NCBI GenBank assembly: GCA_030428615.1
Contig: JAUIDN010000023.1
Span: 1-40,716 of the forward strand
Direction of reading: 5' to 3'
DNA: 40,716 bases
Origin: Alphaproteobacteria bacterium
GTDB lineage: Bacteria > Pseudomonadota > Alphaproteobacteria > Sphingomonadales > Emcibacteraceae
A program made the translations under genes and the position numbers. This document shows, piece by piece, positions 1 to 6,204 of this stretch (position 1 is its first letter; the number at the start of each line of letters is the position of its first letter). The notes under the pieces were generated by a model. The model ran no database searches and had not been told where the DNA came from. It saw only the letters and a program-made list of their open reading frames with translations.

Positions 1-440
1 ATTGTTGTGGTCAAAATTTAAGTGAACCAAAAGCTTCTGATCGCGGTGTTATATATCTTTGTTCCCAAATTGATGAACAAGAACTTGATGTCTTGGCTGG
101 GACAATTAAAACACAATATAAAATTGATGAAACCATTAGTGCACTTGTCTGTAAAAAATGTACTAAGGCTTCAAAGATGAGTTCAATGATTGGTCAACTT
201 CAGATGCTTGGCCTTGCTCTCGGAATCACACTAATATCCATTTATTTCCAATTTGTTGTAGGCGTAATTATTGTGGGTTTGTACCTCGTTGTTAGCATAT
301 TTATTTTTCTATTTAGTATAGATAACTATACGAATAAAGATGCCCGAGATTATGCAGTTCTTAATAAATATTATGAGATTAATGGAAAACAAGACGACCT
401 TGAATATACGTGTTTTACACGTTCCAATTATTTTAATTAA
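1..440 (+). CDS. Partial zinc-ribbon membrane protein, N-terminus cut by window edge
   Basis: The frame is open from the first complete codon at position 3 to the TAA at 438-440, so the TTG at 93 is not needed as a start. The upstream part reads CCGQNLSEPKASD and a second knuckle, CKKC, follows about 55 residues later. Two cysteine knuckles at this spacing suggest a zinc ribbon. Two closely spaced hydrophobic segments follow (starting near LGLALGITLISIYF and VVGVIIVGLYLVV), then a polar tail. I recognise no named family. The likely layout is a cytoplasmic zinc ribbon on a two-helix membrane anchor. It belongs to the accessory region. Confidence 0.6.
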   Translation, partial: CCGQNLSEPKASDRGVIYLCSQIDEQELDVLAGTIKTQYKIDETISALVCKKCTKASKMSSMIGQLQMLGLALGITLISIYFQFVVGVIIVGLYLVVSIFIFLFSIDNYTNKDARDYAVLNKYYEINGKQDDLEYTCFTRSNYFN

Positions 441-470
441 ATGTCTTTTTGGGTCGTGAGCGGACGTTCA
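440..470. repeat. Dispersed palindromic repeat, copy 1
   Basis: The sequence aatgtctttttGGGTCG (440-456) followed by tgagcggacgttcag resembles a second copy at 1798-1831. Both have an AATG..C left arm, a central GGGTCG and a GxC[AG]TTCA right arm that is roughly complementary to the left arm. It lies immediately after the stop codon of the gene that ends at 440. It looks like a short intergenic palindromic repeat unit. A role is not shown. Confidence 0.4.
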
Positions 471-534
471 GGTTCCAGTTTTTTGGCCAAATAAATCTAT
501 TATTGTAAACTATTTCCTCTAATAGGAGGAATTT

Positions 535-888
535 ATGACTTATGTTCTTGGTTTTATATTAGCAGTTCCCTTAGATCATAAAGATAATTACCTCGCGTTT
601 TCCAAAAAAATGGCGACAATTTATAAGAGATACGGCGCACTTTCGGTTTATGAAAGTTGGGAAAACGACGTGCCAGAAGGTAAACTTAACTCTATTCATA
701 CAGCAGTTATGCGCAACCAAGATGAGGCTTTAGTATTTTCATGGGTCACATGGACAGACAAGGATACGCGAGATAAAGTTCATAAAGAAATAGTCGAAGC
801 CATGCACGTGGAAATGGTAGATGAGCCTATACCATTTGACGCTTCACGTATGATATATGGCGGTTTTGATGTGATACTTGAACGATGA
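535..888 (+). CDS. DUF1428 (YbaA-like) protein
   Basis: The 117-residue product matches the DUF1428 family, typified by E. coli YbaA, in length and pattern. It begins MTYVLGFILAVP, has a central SVYESWENDVPEGK segment and LVFSWVTW, and ends with PFDASRMIYGGFDVIL. The family folds as an alpha/beta ferredoxin-like barrel and has no established biochemical role. The start is well supported by an AGGAGG ribosome binding site at 524-529, five bases before the ATG. A weak promoter-like pair, TTGGCC and TAAACT with 17 bp spacing, lies at 483-511. It is a solitary gene in the accessory region, probably passenger cargo. Confidence 0.85.
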   Translation: MTYVLGFILAVPLDHKDNYLAFSKKMATIYKRYGALSVYESWENDVPEGKLNSIHTAVMRNQDEALVFSWVTWTDKDTRDKVHKEIVEAMHVEMVDEPIPFDASRMIYGGFDVILER

Positions 889-983
889 AATAAGAAAACT
901 ACTAAAATGTTCTAAGTTACTACCATCAACATCTGCCTTGAAATAAATCCAGTGACTAAAAGATTATTTGATTGGAAAGGAAT

Positions 984-1098
984 GGGACGATTAAGATTTG
1001 GAGGGATTATTGTCTTTTCATCGTCTCCTTCTTATTGAAGAGTTAAAGATGATAGTACAAGAGGGGAGTGAGTTTTATCTAGTAAACTTAATCGTCCC
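984..1098. repeat. 12-bp perfect inverted repeat enclosing 91 bp
   Basis: GGGACGATTAAG at 984-995 is the exact reverse complement of CTTAATCGTCCC at 1087-1098. The enclosed DNA has no ORF and contains a small CTTC/GAAG hairpin. The pair could be the closing stem of a structured RNA, or the ends of a miniature insertion. No target-site duplication is visible at the flanks. Confidence 0.5.
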
Positions 1099-1186
1099 TA
1101 GCATGTCTGCAAGTAGCACATTAAATTAGAATTAGTTAATATAGTTTAAAGATGTGCTAAAAATGCCTATTAAAAAAATAATTAAG

Positions 1187-1272
1187 TGATATAATTTTAT
1201 TCCCTTAAAAGACTTTGTTCTTGGCGGGGCAGTAGGCTAGGTTTCCCCCCAAGGACCTAGCCTATTCCTTTT
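1187..1272 (+). ncRNA. Candidate small RNA with extended -10 and terminator
   Basis: An extended -10 promoter motif, TGATATAAT, lies at 1187-1195 and predicts a start near 1202. The following 70 bases contain no ORF and end in a 10-bp perfect stem (1233-1242 with 1255-1264, extendable to 12 with a G-U pair) and a T-rich tail (CCTTTTAT). The stem loop carries CCCCCC. The segment 1220-1229 (CTTGGCGGGG) is complementary to the loop segment 1244-1253 with one mismatch, so two structures compete. No -35 box is clear. The nearest gene downstream is on the opposite strand, so an independent small RNA is more likely than a leader. It matches no RNA family I recognise. Confidence 0.45.
1233..1272 (+). 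terminator. Rho-independent-like terminator
   Basis: Stem TAGGCTAGGT (1233-1242) pairs with ACCTAGCCTA (1255-1264) across a 12-base loop, followed by TTCCTTTTAT. It probably ends the candidate small RNA. It is some 350 bp beyond the DUF1428 gene, so it is unlikely to serve that gene. The T-tract is interrupted by two C bases. Confidence 0.55.
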
Positions 1273-1349
1273 ATAGAGAAAAATGTTGCATTGGCCAGTT
1301 AAAGTCAAAGCTAGATGCGGTCGTCAATTTTGCTTAAATGATAGGAATT

Positions 1350-1712
1350 TTAACCTATTTCAAAATAGTTTTCTTCCTTTTTTATCGCGTGACCCAACTT
1401 TATGACAAGAAAAATTTGGTCGCCATCCATATGTAGTTCCTTGGTTGCCAATTTTGGGAGTGGGATTTTACAGTCCATACTAAATGACATTAATGCTGCT
1501 GCAATTTCAGCACGGCAATAGGTTATTCGATTATCTTCAAAATCCAAGTAATCTTCAACTTCTATGTTGATAATGATGTTTGGGGTTTCAATAATTTCTA
1601 GAACTTTAATGTCAGAATAATCTAAATATTTATTTCGTCGCGTAGAAAAAATAGACAGTGCCTTTTTTAATTCAGACTGAGAAAAATATATTTTTTTTAC
1701 TTCAACTGGCAT
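1350..1712 (-). CDS. Hypothetical protein, 120 aa
   Basis: I do not recognise this family. The product is soluble, with no signal peptide or membrane segment. The N-terminal half is basic and rich in Ile and Lys (MPVEVKKIYFSQSELKKAL). A central acidic stretch, NIEVEDYLDFEDN, is followed by a cysteine-containing helix (CRAEIAAALMSFSMDC). AAGG sits six bases upstream of the ATG on the minus strand. The terminal codons are normal and the gene looks intact. It lies in the accessory region between the candidate small RNA and the repeat-rich stretch, and its function cannot be inferred from context. Confidence 0.6.
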   Translation of the reverse strand: MPVEVKKIYFSQSELKKALSIFSTRRNKYLDYSDIKVLEIIETPNIIINIEVEDYLDFEDNRITYCRAEIAAALMSFSMDCKIPLPKLATKELHMDGDQIFLVIKLGHAIKKEENYFEIG

Positions 1713-1797
1713 TGCAACCTTATTGTTAACTCACTGCCCCGTATCATTAACTTCAAATATTGGAAATAGTCAATAAATATAAATTTAAGATAAACAT

Positions 1798-1846
1798 TGA
1801 ATGACCGCATTGGGTCGGAAGCAGTCATTCAAATTTTGGTCATTCA
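1798..1846. repeat. Dispersed palindromic repeat, copy 2, with extra half-site
   Basis: TGAATGAC (1798-1805) pairs exactly with GTCATTCA (1824-1831) around a GGGTCGGAAGC core. A further GGTCATTCA follows at 1838-1846. The core and arms resemble the copy at 440-470. Both copies are intergenic and within the accessory region. Confidence 0.45.
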
Positions 1847-1906
1847 GCCCTTATTACCACGTTCGATAATGGAAGTTTATCGCGGGCTGGTGATGGATGG
1901 CATTTC

Positions 1907-2303
1907 TTGCACTTAATTGCATTTGGCACTTATTCATTCAATGATGGTCTTTGCACTTAATTGCAAATACAATCTATATTTCAAGTTTGCAATTGTGTGC
2001 AAGACCCAATCTTGAGGCTCAACGATTAAATATATCTAACATTTACCCTAACCTGGACTAACCAAATGGTTCCAGAATTCAGCATATATCTGCCAATAAT
2101 CTCTTTAAATGGGAGGGTAATATAGAACTGTAGAATTTAACTGTGCTGTACACACTCATCTTATCTATTGATATCAATAGGTTATACATAGAAATGACTA
2201 TATTTTAAAAATGTAGAACTTTTTTCAAATTCTCTACATTTGGGCCAATTCTACAATTATTCTACATTCTTCTCTACATTTTCAATCTTGCAATTAAATG
2301 CAA
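1907..2303. repeat. Four copies of a TTGCA-N6-TGCAA palindromic site
   Basis: Near-identical 16-bp sites occur at 1907-1922 (TTGCACTTAATTGCA, last base deviating), 1951-1966 (TTGCACTTAATTGCAA), 1987-2002 (reverse strand TTGCACACAATTGCAA) and 2288-2303 (reverse strand TTGCATTTAATTGCAA). The half-sites TTGCA and TGCAA are separated by six bases in every complete copy. The first three are about 36-44 bp apart and the last abuts the stop codon of the RarA-like gene. Sites like these normally bind a dimeric repressor or a replication initiator. The binding protein is not known. Confidence 0.7.
2129..2282. repeat. TCTACA/TGTAGA repeat cluster with a 16-bp palindrome
   Basis: The heptamer family TTCTACA or its complement TGTAGAA, with the variant CTCTACA, occurs at about 2130, 2212, 2231, 2249, 2260 and 2273. 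The stretch is very AT-rich. At 2165-2180 it contains the perfect palindrome CTATTGATATCAATAG. Together with the TTGCA sites this resembles an iteron-type origin or a densely regulated control region. No ORF on either strand is convincing from 1713 to 2307. Confidence 0.6.
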
Positions 2304-2307
2304 GCAT

Positions 2308-3414
2308 TCACCATCCTGCGTTCAATATAAATTCTTTACGTCGTCCCGCAACCTCACCAAGATTATCTCGCAATATCGTAAATAAGACATCTATATCCGA
2401 CACCTGTAGGCCCCATCTACAACAGTCAGCCTCAATGGACAGACGTTTCAGTTTATCACTTCCCGCGAATTCATATTCTTGGTCCAACTGATCGCTGACA
2501 AGGTAGAACAGACCCATCTCCGTGGTTGGCTGCCATGCCTTACGTGGAAGGGTCATATTCAGCCAATGAGTGAGCTTGTTATTTTCTTTCAGCATTCCTC
2601 TGATTACTGCTTTCCCGCCTCGCGTGAACTGATCCAGTACGTATGATGAGATATCGTCATCCACTTCGGGTGCACCAACGCTGTGTGTTGTTATCCAACT
2701 GTTCCCACATTCCTTATGGGAGAGCTTAAGGGGCCAGAAGATGGGTAAGGCACATTGAGTGACCCTTAGGCCCGCCATGGTCATCATTGGCTGCCACAGT
2801 GGGATTTCAGGCTGTTCTATTGCCCATTCGTAAGCACCAAGGTCACCTTGTACTTCAGGCATCAACCCTGCCCCAAATCTCTTTGTCCCTGCCAGCAACC
2901 ACGCTGCTGTCGATCGTTCAAGAAGAAAGCGGTCAGTATCGATCATGATGTCCATTAGTTGTTGTGGCGTTTTATGGGCGAAGCGATCCCGTAACAGGTC
3001 CAAGCTCTCATGATAGGCTAGAATAGTGTGTATATGTTCTGCGCTTCTTTCCTTAGCTGAAGAGGCTAGTGCGGCGGCACACGCTCTTACGGCTGTGTAT
3101 ATCTTATGTTTGGCTAGATATTTTGTACCTGAACAGGCGAGAACTGTGACGGCCACCACATCAGGAGCCCCTAACCCCACATCTTCGAATGCAATAATAG
3201 CCAGTCTTCTTCTTGCGTAACGCTGGTCTATGTTCCAGAGGGTGTCCAATGCTCGCAGGGTTAAGGCAAGCTGTCCCCGCCTGATACCCTTTTGCAGTGC
3301 GGAAGCAGCGATCCACTTGTCTGGTAACGACCATGAAGGCGGTGGAAGGTCGCGATTATTCTCAATCAGGGTTTCCAGCATATCCCGAAGCTGCATCAAA
3401 GCGATATCATTCAT
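2308..3414 (-). CDS. RarA/MgsA C-terminal-like protein lacking the AAA+ domain
   Basis: The product is 368 residues. Residues 30-90 (starting near PDKWIAASALQKGIRRGQ and passing through YARRRLAIIAFEDVGLG) resemble the segment of RarA/MgsA just after its ATPase module, where SALQKSIRRG and ARRL..ASEDVGLA are typical. No Walker A or B motif is present, so the protein is a stand-alone relative of the RarA oligomerisation domain. The rest (residues 120-368) is unfamiliar and contains several Trp-rich segments. AAGGA lies seven bases before the ATG. The gene sits next to the integrase and may belong to element maintenance or replication. The RarA link is by motif reading only; the role is inference. 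Confidence 0.6.
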   Translation of the reverse strand: MNDIALMQLRDMLETLIENNRDLPPPSWSLPDKWIAASALQKGIRRGQLALTLRALDTLWNIDQRYARRRLAIIAFEDVGLGAPDVVAVTVLACSGTKYLAKHKIYTAVRACAAALASSAKERSAEHIHTILAYHESLDLLRDRFAHKTPQQLMDIMIDTDRFLLERSTAAWLLAGTKRFGAGLMPEVQGDLGAYEWAIEQPEIPLWQPMMTMAGLRVTQCALPIFWPLKLSHKECGNSWITTHSVGAPEVDDDISSYVLDQFTRGGKAVIRGMLKENNKLTHWLNMTLPRKAWQPTTEMGLFYLVSDQLDQEYEFAGSDKLKRLSIEADCCRWGLQVSDIDVLFTILRDNLGEVAGRRKEFILNAGW

Positions 3415-3442
3415 AGTTAAGTCCTTATAATCACTTAACTAT
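3413..3442. promoter_or_regulatory. Inverted repeat spanning the promoter/RBS of the RarA-like gene
   Basis: ATAGTTAAG (3413-3421) and CTTAACTAT (3434-3442) form a 9-bp perfect inverted repeat with a 12-bp spacer. On the minus strand the spacer holds a -10-like TTATAAG and the AAGGA ribosome binding site, and the downstream arm runs into the AUG. It could be a repressor operator or, if transcribed, a hairpin that hides the start codon. Confidence 0.5.
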
Positions 3443-3478
3443 CGTAGCTTAGGGCGGGCGTTAATAAAGAGAAATGTT

Positions 3479-5203
3479 CTATAATTTCAATTGCTTAAGA
3501 TGGTCAAAGTCAATATCAGTATAGCATTTATCGACAGCTTCTTTCAGCATGGTGATTGAAGCGCCTTCTCCGTAACCGCCAGTAACACCACCTTCGCTAT
3601 GACCAAGTAGTTTTTTAATATTGTACTCTTGAACATTGTTCGTCCTTAACTCATCAGCGAAGTTGTGTCTTGTACTGTGGAAGACTTTTCTGCTGTCAGT
3701 AATTCCAATTTTCCTGAGGTAGGGGTTAAGTCTTCGAGTTGCGGTTTTACTCACGTCTTTTTCACATTTTGAGACAAGGCTCGGAAAAACTGGCTTGTTG
3801 GGTTTTCCCTTAGTCTGCTTTTTTATCCAATCTAAAAAACCAAGTTCAATCAATGTCTGATGTATCGGTACCAGGCGGATACTCGATGTGGTTTTTGTTC
3901 CCTTTCCATGATCATTGTTTACGCTGATACAGAGTATGCCTTCTTCTTCGAAAATATCTCGTCGATGTAACAGCACGATTTCTTTTACTCTTAATCCGGA
4001 AAAGAAGCCTAATAGCCAAGCCCAATAATCAGCCATTTGGATTTTCATTTTGCCTTCTACGTGCCTGCGATGAGGTGCTTGATAGCCGGTGAATAAAGGC
4101 GAGTGCAGTAGCTTTTTTATATCGTCTCTCGAATATGGAAGCCTCGATTTTGCCACTGCATCCTTTTTGTTTTTCGGCTGCTTTATGTTTGCGGCTGGTG
4201 AAAAATCAAGAAATCCTTCATCAACCGTCCATTGAAAAAATGCCTTTACCAGTGAAAAGTATTTGTGCTGCGTCTTATAGCTAATGTGCGTAACTTTCTT
4301 CGCTTGCTTGCTTTTATGAATTACTTCTTTTAGCTCAAGATGCTTGTAAGGTTTTGACTTGGAATAGTTCTTGGGCATATTAGCCAGCATGTTTTTGAAA
4401 GAGCCGATCTGTTGTTTTGTTATTGATATAAGTAAGGCCTCATCGCCGAACCATGCGGTCATCCATTTATAGATACGCTCATAATCTTCCTGTGTGCCTA
4501 ATGCTATTTCTTCCTCTTTACGGTCCCGGTGAATTTTCATCATGCGAGTCAGTTTCATATTTTCAACTTCGGGGTTGGAAAAATACCTGACATCTTTTTC
4601 CTCGAGAAAATAGGGGTCTTTTCGTCCCGTCTGATCAAATTCGCCTTTTAAACTGTGCAGATAAATGCGCATTACTTCAGCTTTGGCTCGACACAGCATT
4701 ACGCCAAGCTCTATGTAATCATCGCCTGTTTTGTGTGGAACTGGTTTATTCGCGTCCTTAAAGGCCTCTGTTATTTCGTCGTGAACATGGGTGCTGAATT
4801 TTTGGGTCACCGCCATATCACTGTAACGTTTTATATCTTGGGGTATTCCTTCCGCTTCAATCACTGGATCGTAATTGTCCTTGTCAAAGAAGGGACCAAG
4901 ATCAATATTTTCCTTGTATTCTTCAAGTAAGGCCTCGAAGTACTCCCGAGCCATTTTAAGAACAGAAGGTGTAATATTTTTTGTCAGCATCCCATTAGTA
5001 TCTTTGATCAGGCGATTAATTTGCAAATTTAGATGAGAACACCTTAATCGGGCAGTTTGAATATTGCTAGTTCTTAGTGACCAGCGAATTTCGCTTAATC
5101 TCAATTGCTTCTTAAGCGGACCCGATATTTGTCTTCTATAATAGAATGTGTCCCCAATAATATAGAGATTGGGAGTGCCAGTATGTATCAGCTTAGCAGT
5201 CAT
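3479..5203 (-). CDS. Tyrosine recombinase/integrase
   Basis: The 574-residue protein is a site-specific recombinase of the phage-integrase family. The N-terminus, with YIIGDTFYYRRQI and SLRTSNIQTARLR, resembles the DUF6538-type arm-binding domain of proteobacterial island integrases. A core-binding domain follows around residues 220-330. The catalytic set is complete: Arg near 405 in SGLRVKEI, HSTRH near 509-513, His near 535 in LLGHSEG and the nucleophile Tyr near 544 in GGYGEG. The ATG at 5203 is preferred to the TTG at 5209, because GGAG lies eight bases before it. It starts just beyond the tRNA-Ser 3' end and should drive integration there. It looks intact. Confidence 0.93.
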   Translation of the reverse strand: MTAKLIHTGTPNLYIIGDTFYYRRQISGPLKKQLRLSEIRWSLRTSNIQTARLRCSHLNLQINRLIKDTNGMLTKNITPSVLKMAREYFEALLEEYKENIDLGPFFDKDNYDPVIEAEGIPQDIKRYSDMAVTQKFSTHVHDEITEAFKDANKPVPHKTGDDYIELGVMLCRAKAEVMRIYLHSLKGEFDQTGRKDPYFLEEKDVRYFSNPEVENMKLTRMMKIHRDRKEEEIALGTQEDYERIYKWMTAWFGDEALLISITKQQIGSFKNMLANMPKNYSKSKPYKHLELKEVIHKSKQAKKVTHISYKTQHKYFSLVKAFFQWTVDEGFLDFSPAANIKQPKNKKDAVAKSRLPYSRDDIKKLLHSPLFTGYQAPHRRHVEGKMKIQMADYWAWLLGFFSGLRVKEIVLLHRRDIFEEEGILCISVNNDHGKGTKTTSSIRLVPIHQTLIELGFLDWIKKQTKGKPNKPVFPSLVSKCEKDVSKTATRRLNPYLRKIGITDSRKVFHSTRHNFADELRTNNVQEYNIKKLLGHSEGGVTGGYGEGASITMLKEAVDKCYTDIDFDHLKQLKL

Positions 5204-5224
5204 GAGCAATGCTCCAACTGGCTA

Positions 5225-5260
5225 ATCAGTGTAAAGATCAGTGTAAAAGCAATGTAAAAG
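5225..5260. repeat. Three tandem 12-bp repeats, possible integrase arm sites
   Basis: Consecutive 12-mers read ATCAGTGTAAAG (5225-5236), ATCAGTGTAAAA (5237-5248) and GCAATGTAAAAG (5249-5260). They lie between the integrase start and the tRNA 3' end, where arm-type integrase sites flanking a tRNA attachment core are expected. They could also be operator sites in the integrase promoter. Confidence 0.55.
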
Positions 5261-5324
5261 AGTAGGGGATAGGCCCATTGAATATGGTGAAAGCCGTTAA
5301 ATAATAATAAGTTAACTAAAAAAA

Positions 5325-5412
5325 TGGAGGAGAGGAAGGGATTCGAACCCTCGAGAGCTTGCGCTCAACACACTTTCCAGGCGTGCGCCTTAAACCACTC
5401 GGCCACCTCTCC
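5325..5412 (-). tRNA. tRNA-Ser (anticodon GGA)
   Basis: The minus strand folds into a class II tRNA. The acceptor GGAGAGG pairs with CCTCTCC, the D-arm is GCC/GGC, and the anticodon stem CACGC/GTGTG encloses CTGGAAA with anticodon GGA at 5376-5378. The long variable arm is GAGC-GCAA-GCTC and the T-loop is TTCGAAT. CCA is encoded at 5325-5327. It reads UCC and UCU serine codons. The discriminator base reads U rather than the usual G, and the first T-stem pair is G-U. Both oddities lie in the 3' segment that an integrating element replaces. Confidence 0.95.
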
Positions 5413-5434
5413 ATATTCGCTTGGGTGCAGGCGC

Positions 5435-5462
5435 AATATAACGTTCTTTTAGTAAGACGCAA
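5435..5462 (-). promoter_or_regulatory. Probable sigma-70 promoter of the tRNA-Ser gene
   Basis: On the minus strand TTGCGT (5457-5462) and TATATT (5435-5440) are separated by 16 bp. The -10 box ends 23 bp before the tRNA 5' end at 5412. An AAGAC-GCAA-GTCTT palindrome overlaps the -35 box. Confidence 0.55.
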
Positions 5463-5545
5463 GTCTTAGTGGCGCTTTTTTCTTTTTCCGCCTATGAATA
5501 GCCGCAAAGTGGCGGTAGAGTGGTTGAAATTCGTTGGAGTAGCTC

Positions 5546-5809
5546 ATGATTTTTGGCAGGTTATTTGCATATTTTTTGCTCAGTTTAGTGATAATGCTTC
5601 TTGGAGCAGAAGGTCTGAGGGTTCTGGAAGGAAATGACACTGGGTGGATTTCAATGGCGCAGGTGATGGAATTTGCTTTTACGTCAGGTGAAAATTCAGA
5701 TCGTGCGCAACATAACCTTTTATCGCCAATACTGGAATTTCCAGCCTTTATTTCATTATTAGCTGCAAGCATGTTATTGTTTTTTGTATCTGGAAGGAAA
5801 TTTCGATAA
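5546..5809 (+). CDS. Small membrane protein of unknown function, 87 aa
   Basis: The product has an N-terminal hydrophobic helix (about residues 6-22), a polar middle with WISMAQVMEF, and a second hydrophobic helix (about residues 65-83) followed by a basic tail, GRKFR. This suggests a two-helix inner-membrane protein with a periplasmic loop. GGAG lies seven bases upstream of the ATG. I recognise no named family. It stands alone between the tRNA and rpmF and is outside the integrated element. An overlapping antisense ORF (5449-5772) is rich in Ser and Arg with no ribosome binding site and is taken as a shadow. Confidence 0.65.
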   Translation: MIFGRLFAYFLLSLVIMLLGAEGLRVLEGNDTGWISMAQVMEFAFTSGENSDRAQHNLLSPILEFPAFISLLAASMLLFFVSGRKFR

Positions 5810-5856
5810 GCCTCATAGCAATAACGTCAATTTCCCCTAAAATAGTCAAGAAAGGC

Positions 5857-5885
5857 TTGACATTGGGGCCAAGTTTAACGATAAC
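5857..5885 (+). promoter_or_regulatory. Probable sigma-70 promoter of rpmF
   Basis: TTGACA (5857-5862) and GATAAC (5880-5885) are separated by 17 bp. The predicted transcript would have a leader of about 55 bases before the rpmF ATG. Confidence 0.55.
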
Positions 5886-5945
5886 ACACTGTTTTTGAGA
5901 TTCAGGGCCTATTAGAAAGGTCCGAACAGACGATAGGAAAAGAAA

Positions 5946-6131
5946 ATGGCAGTTCCAAAAAGAAAAGTATCACCACATCGCCGTGGTAATCGTCGTTCCC
6001 ACGACAGTCTCAGTGTAGACACATATGTGGAAGATCAGGAAAGCGGTGAGCTTCGCCGTCGCCATCATATTGACTTGAGTACAGGTAAATATCGTGGACG
6101 TCAAATTCTTGAACCGAATGACGATTATTAA
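5946..6131 (+). CDS. rpmF: 50S ribosomal protein L32
   Basis: The 61-residue basic protein begins [20 protein letters not shown], the conserved L32 start, and continues with the alphaproteobacterial [18 protein letters not shown] and a YRGRQIL end. L32 is a component of the large ribosomal subunit. Unlike many bacterial L32 proteins it lacks the C-terminal zinc-binding cysteines, as is usual in alphaproteobacteria. It has its own promoter and a strong terminator, so it is monocistronic here. The common partner plsX is not adjacent. Confidence 0.97.
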   Translation: MAVPKRKVSPHRRGNRRSHDSLSVDTYVEDQESGELRRRHHIDLSTGKYRGRQILEPNDDY

Positions 6132-6152
6132 GAAGTAGATATTCTTGATTTC

Positions 6153-6187
6153 AAAGCCCGGTGGATGTTTTCAACCGGGCTTTTTTA
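6153..6187 (+). terminator. Terminator of rpmF
   Basis: AAGCCCGGT (6154-6162) pairs with ACCGGGCTT (6174-6182), followed by a run of T. It lies 22 bp after the rpmF stop and between the convergent rpmF and lepA genes. Confidence 0.9.
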
Positions 6188-6204
6188 TTGCTTAGAATCG
6201 TTGA

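Larger units (their letters stand above)
1..5327. mobile_element. Right part of an element integrated at tRNA-Ser(GGA)
   Basis: A tyrosine recombinase gene (3479-5203, minus) begins about 120 bp beyond the 3' end of a tRNA-Ser gene. Tandem 12-bp repeats lie between them. This is the usual layout for an integrative element or prophage that recombines into a tRNA 3' end. The genes further left are accessory in type and the intergenic DNA is rich in repeats. I found no second copy of the tRNA 3' end inside the window, so the other junction must lie beyond the left edge and the element size is unknown. No phage structural or conjugation genes are visible, so the kind of element is open. Confidence 0.75.

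Noticed and set aside
984-1098. Retron-type msr/msd RNA, suggested by the flanking inverted repeats
   Set aside because: No reverse transcriptase gene lies downstream or anywhere in the window.
1187-1272. H-type pseudoknot formed by the two stems at the same time
   Set aside because: The connecting loops (three and one bases) are too short to span 10-bp stems, so competing structures are more plausible.
1907-2303. CRISPR array, suggested by the repeated motif
   Set aside because: The units are short palindromes with irregular spacing and changing orientation. No cas genes are present.
2240-2491. Plus-strand ORF of 83 codons in the repeat region
   Set aside because: It runs antisense into the RarA-like gene, has low-complexity Ser/Asn content and no ribosome binding site.
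5449-5772. Minus-strand ORF of 107 codons overlapping the small membrane protein
   Set aside because: It has no ribosome binding site, is rich in Ser and Arg without a fold-like pattern, and lies antisense to a better supported gene.
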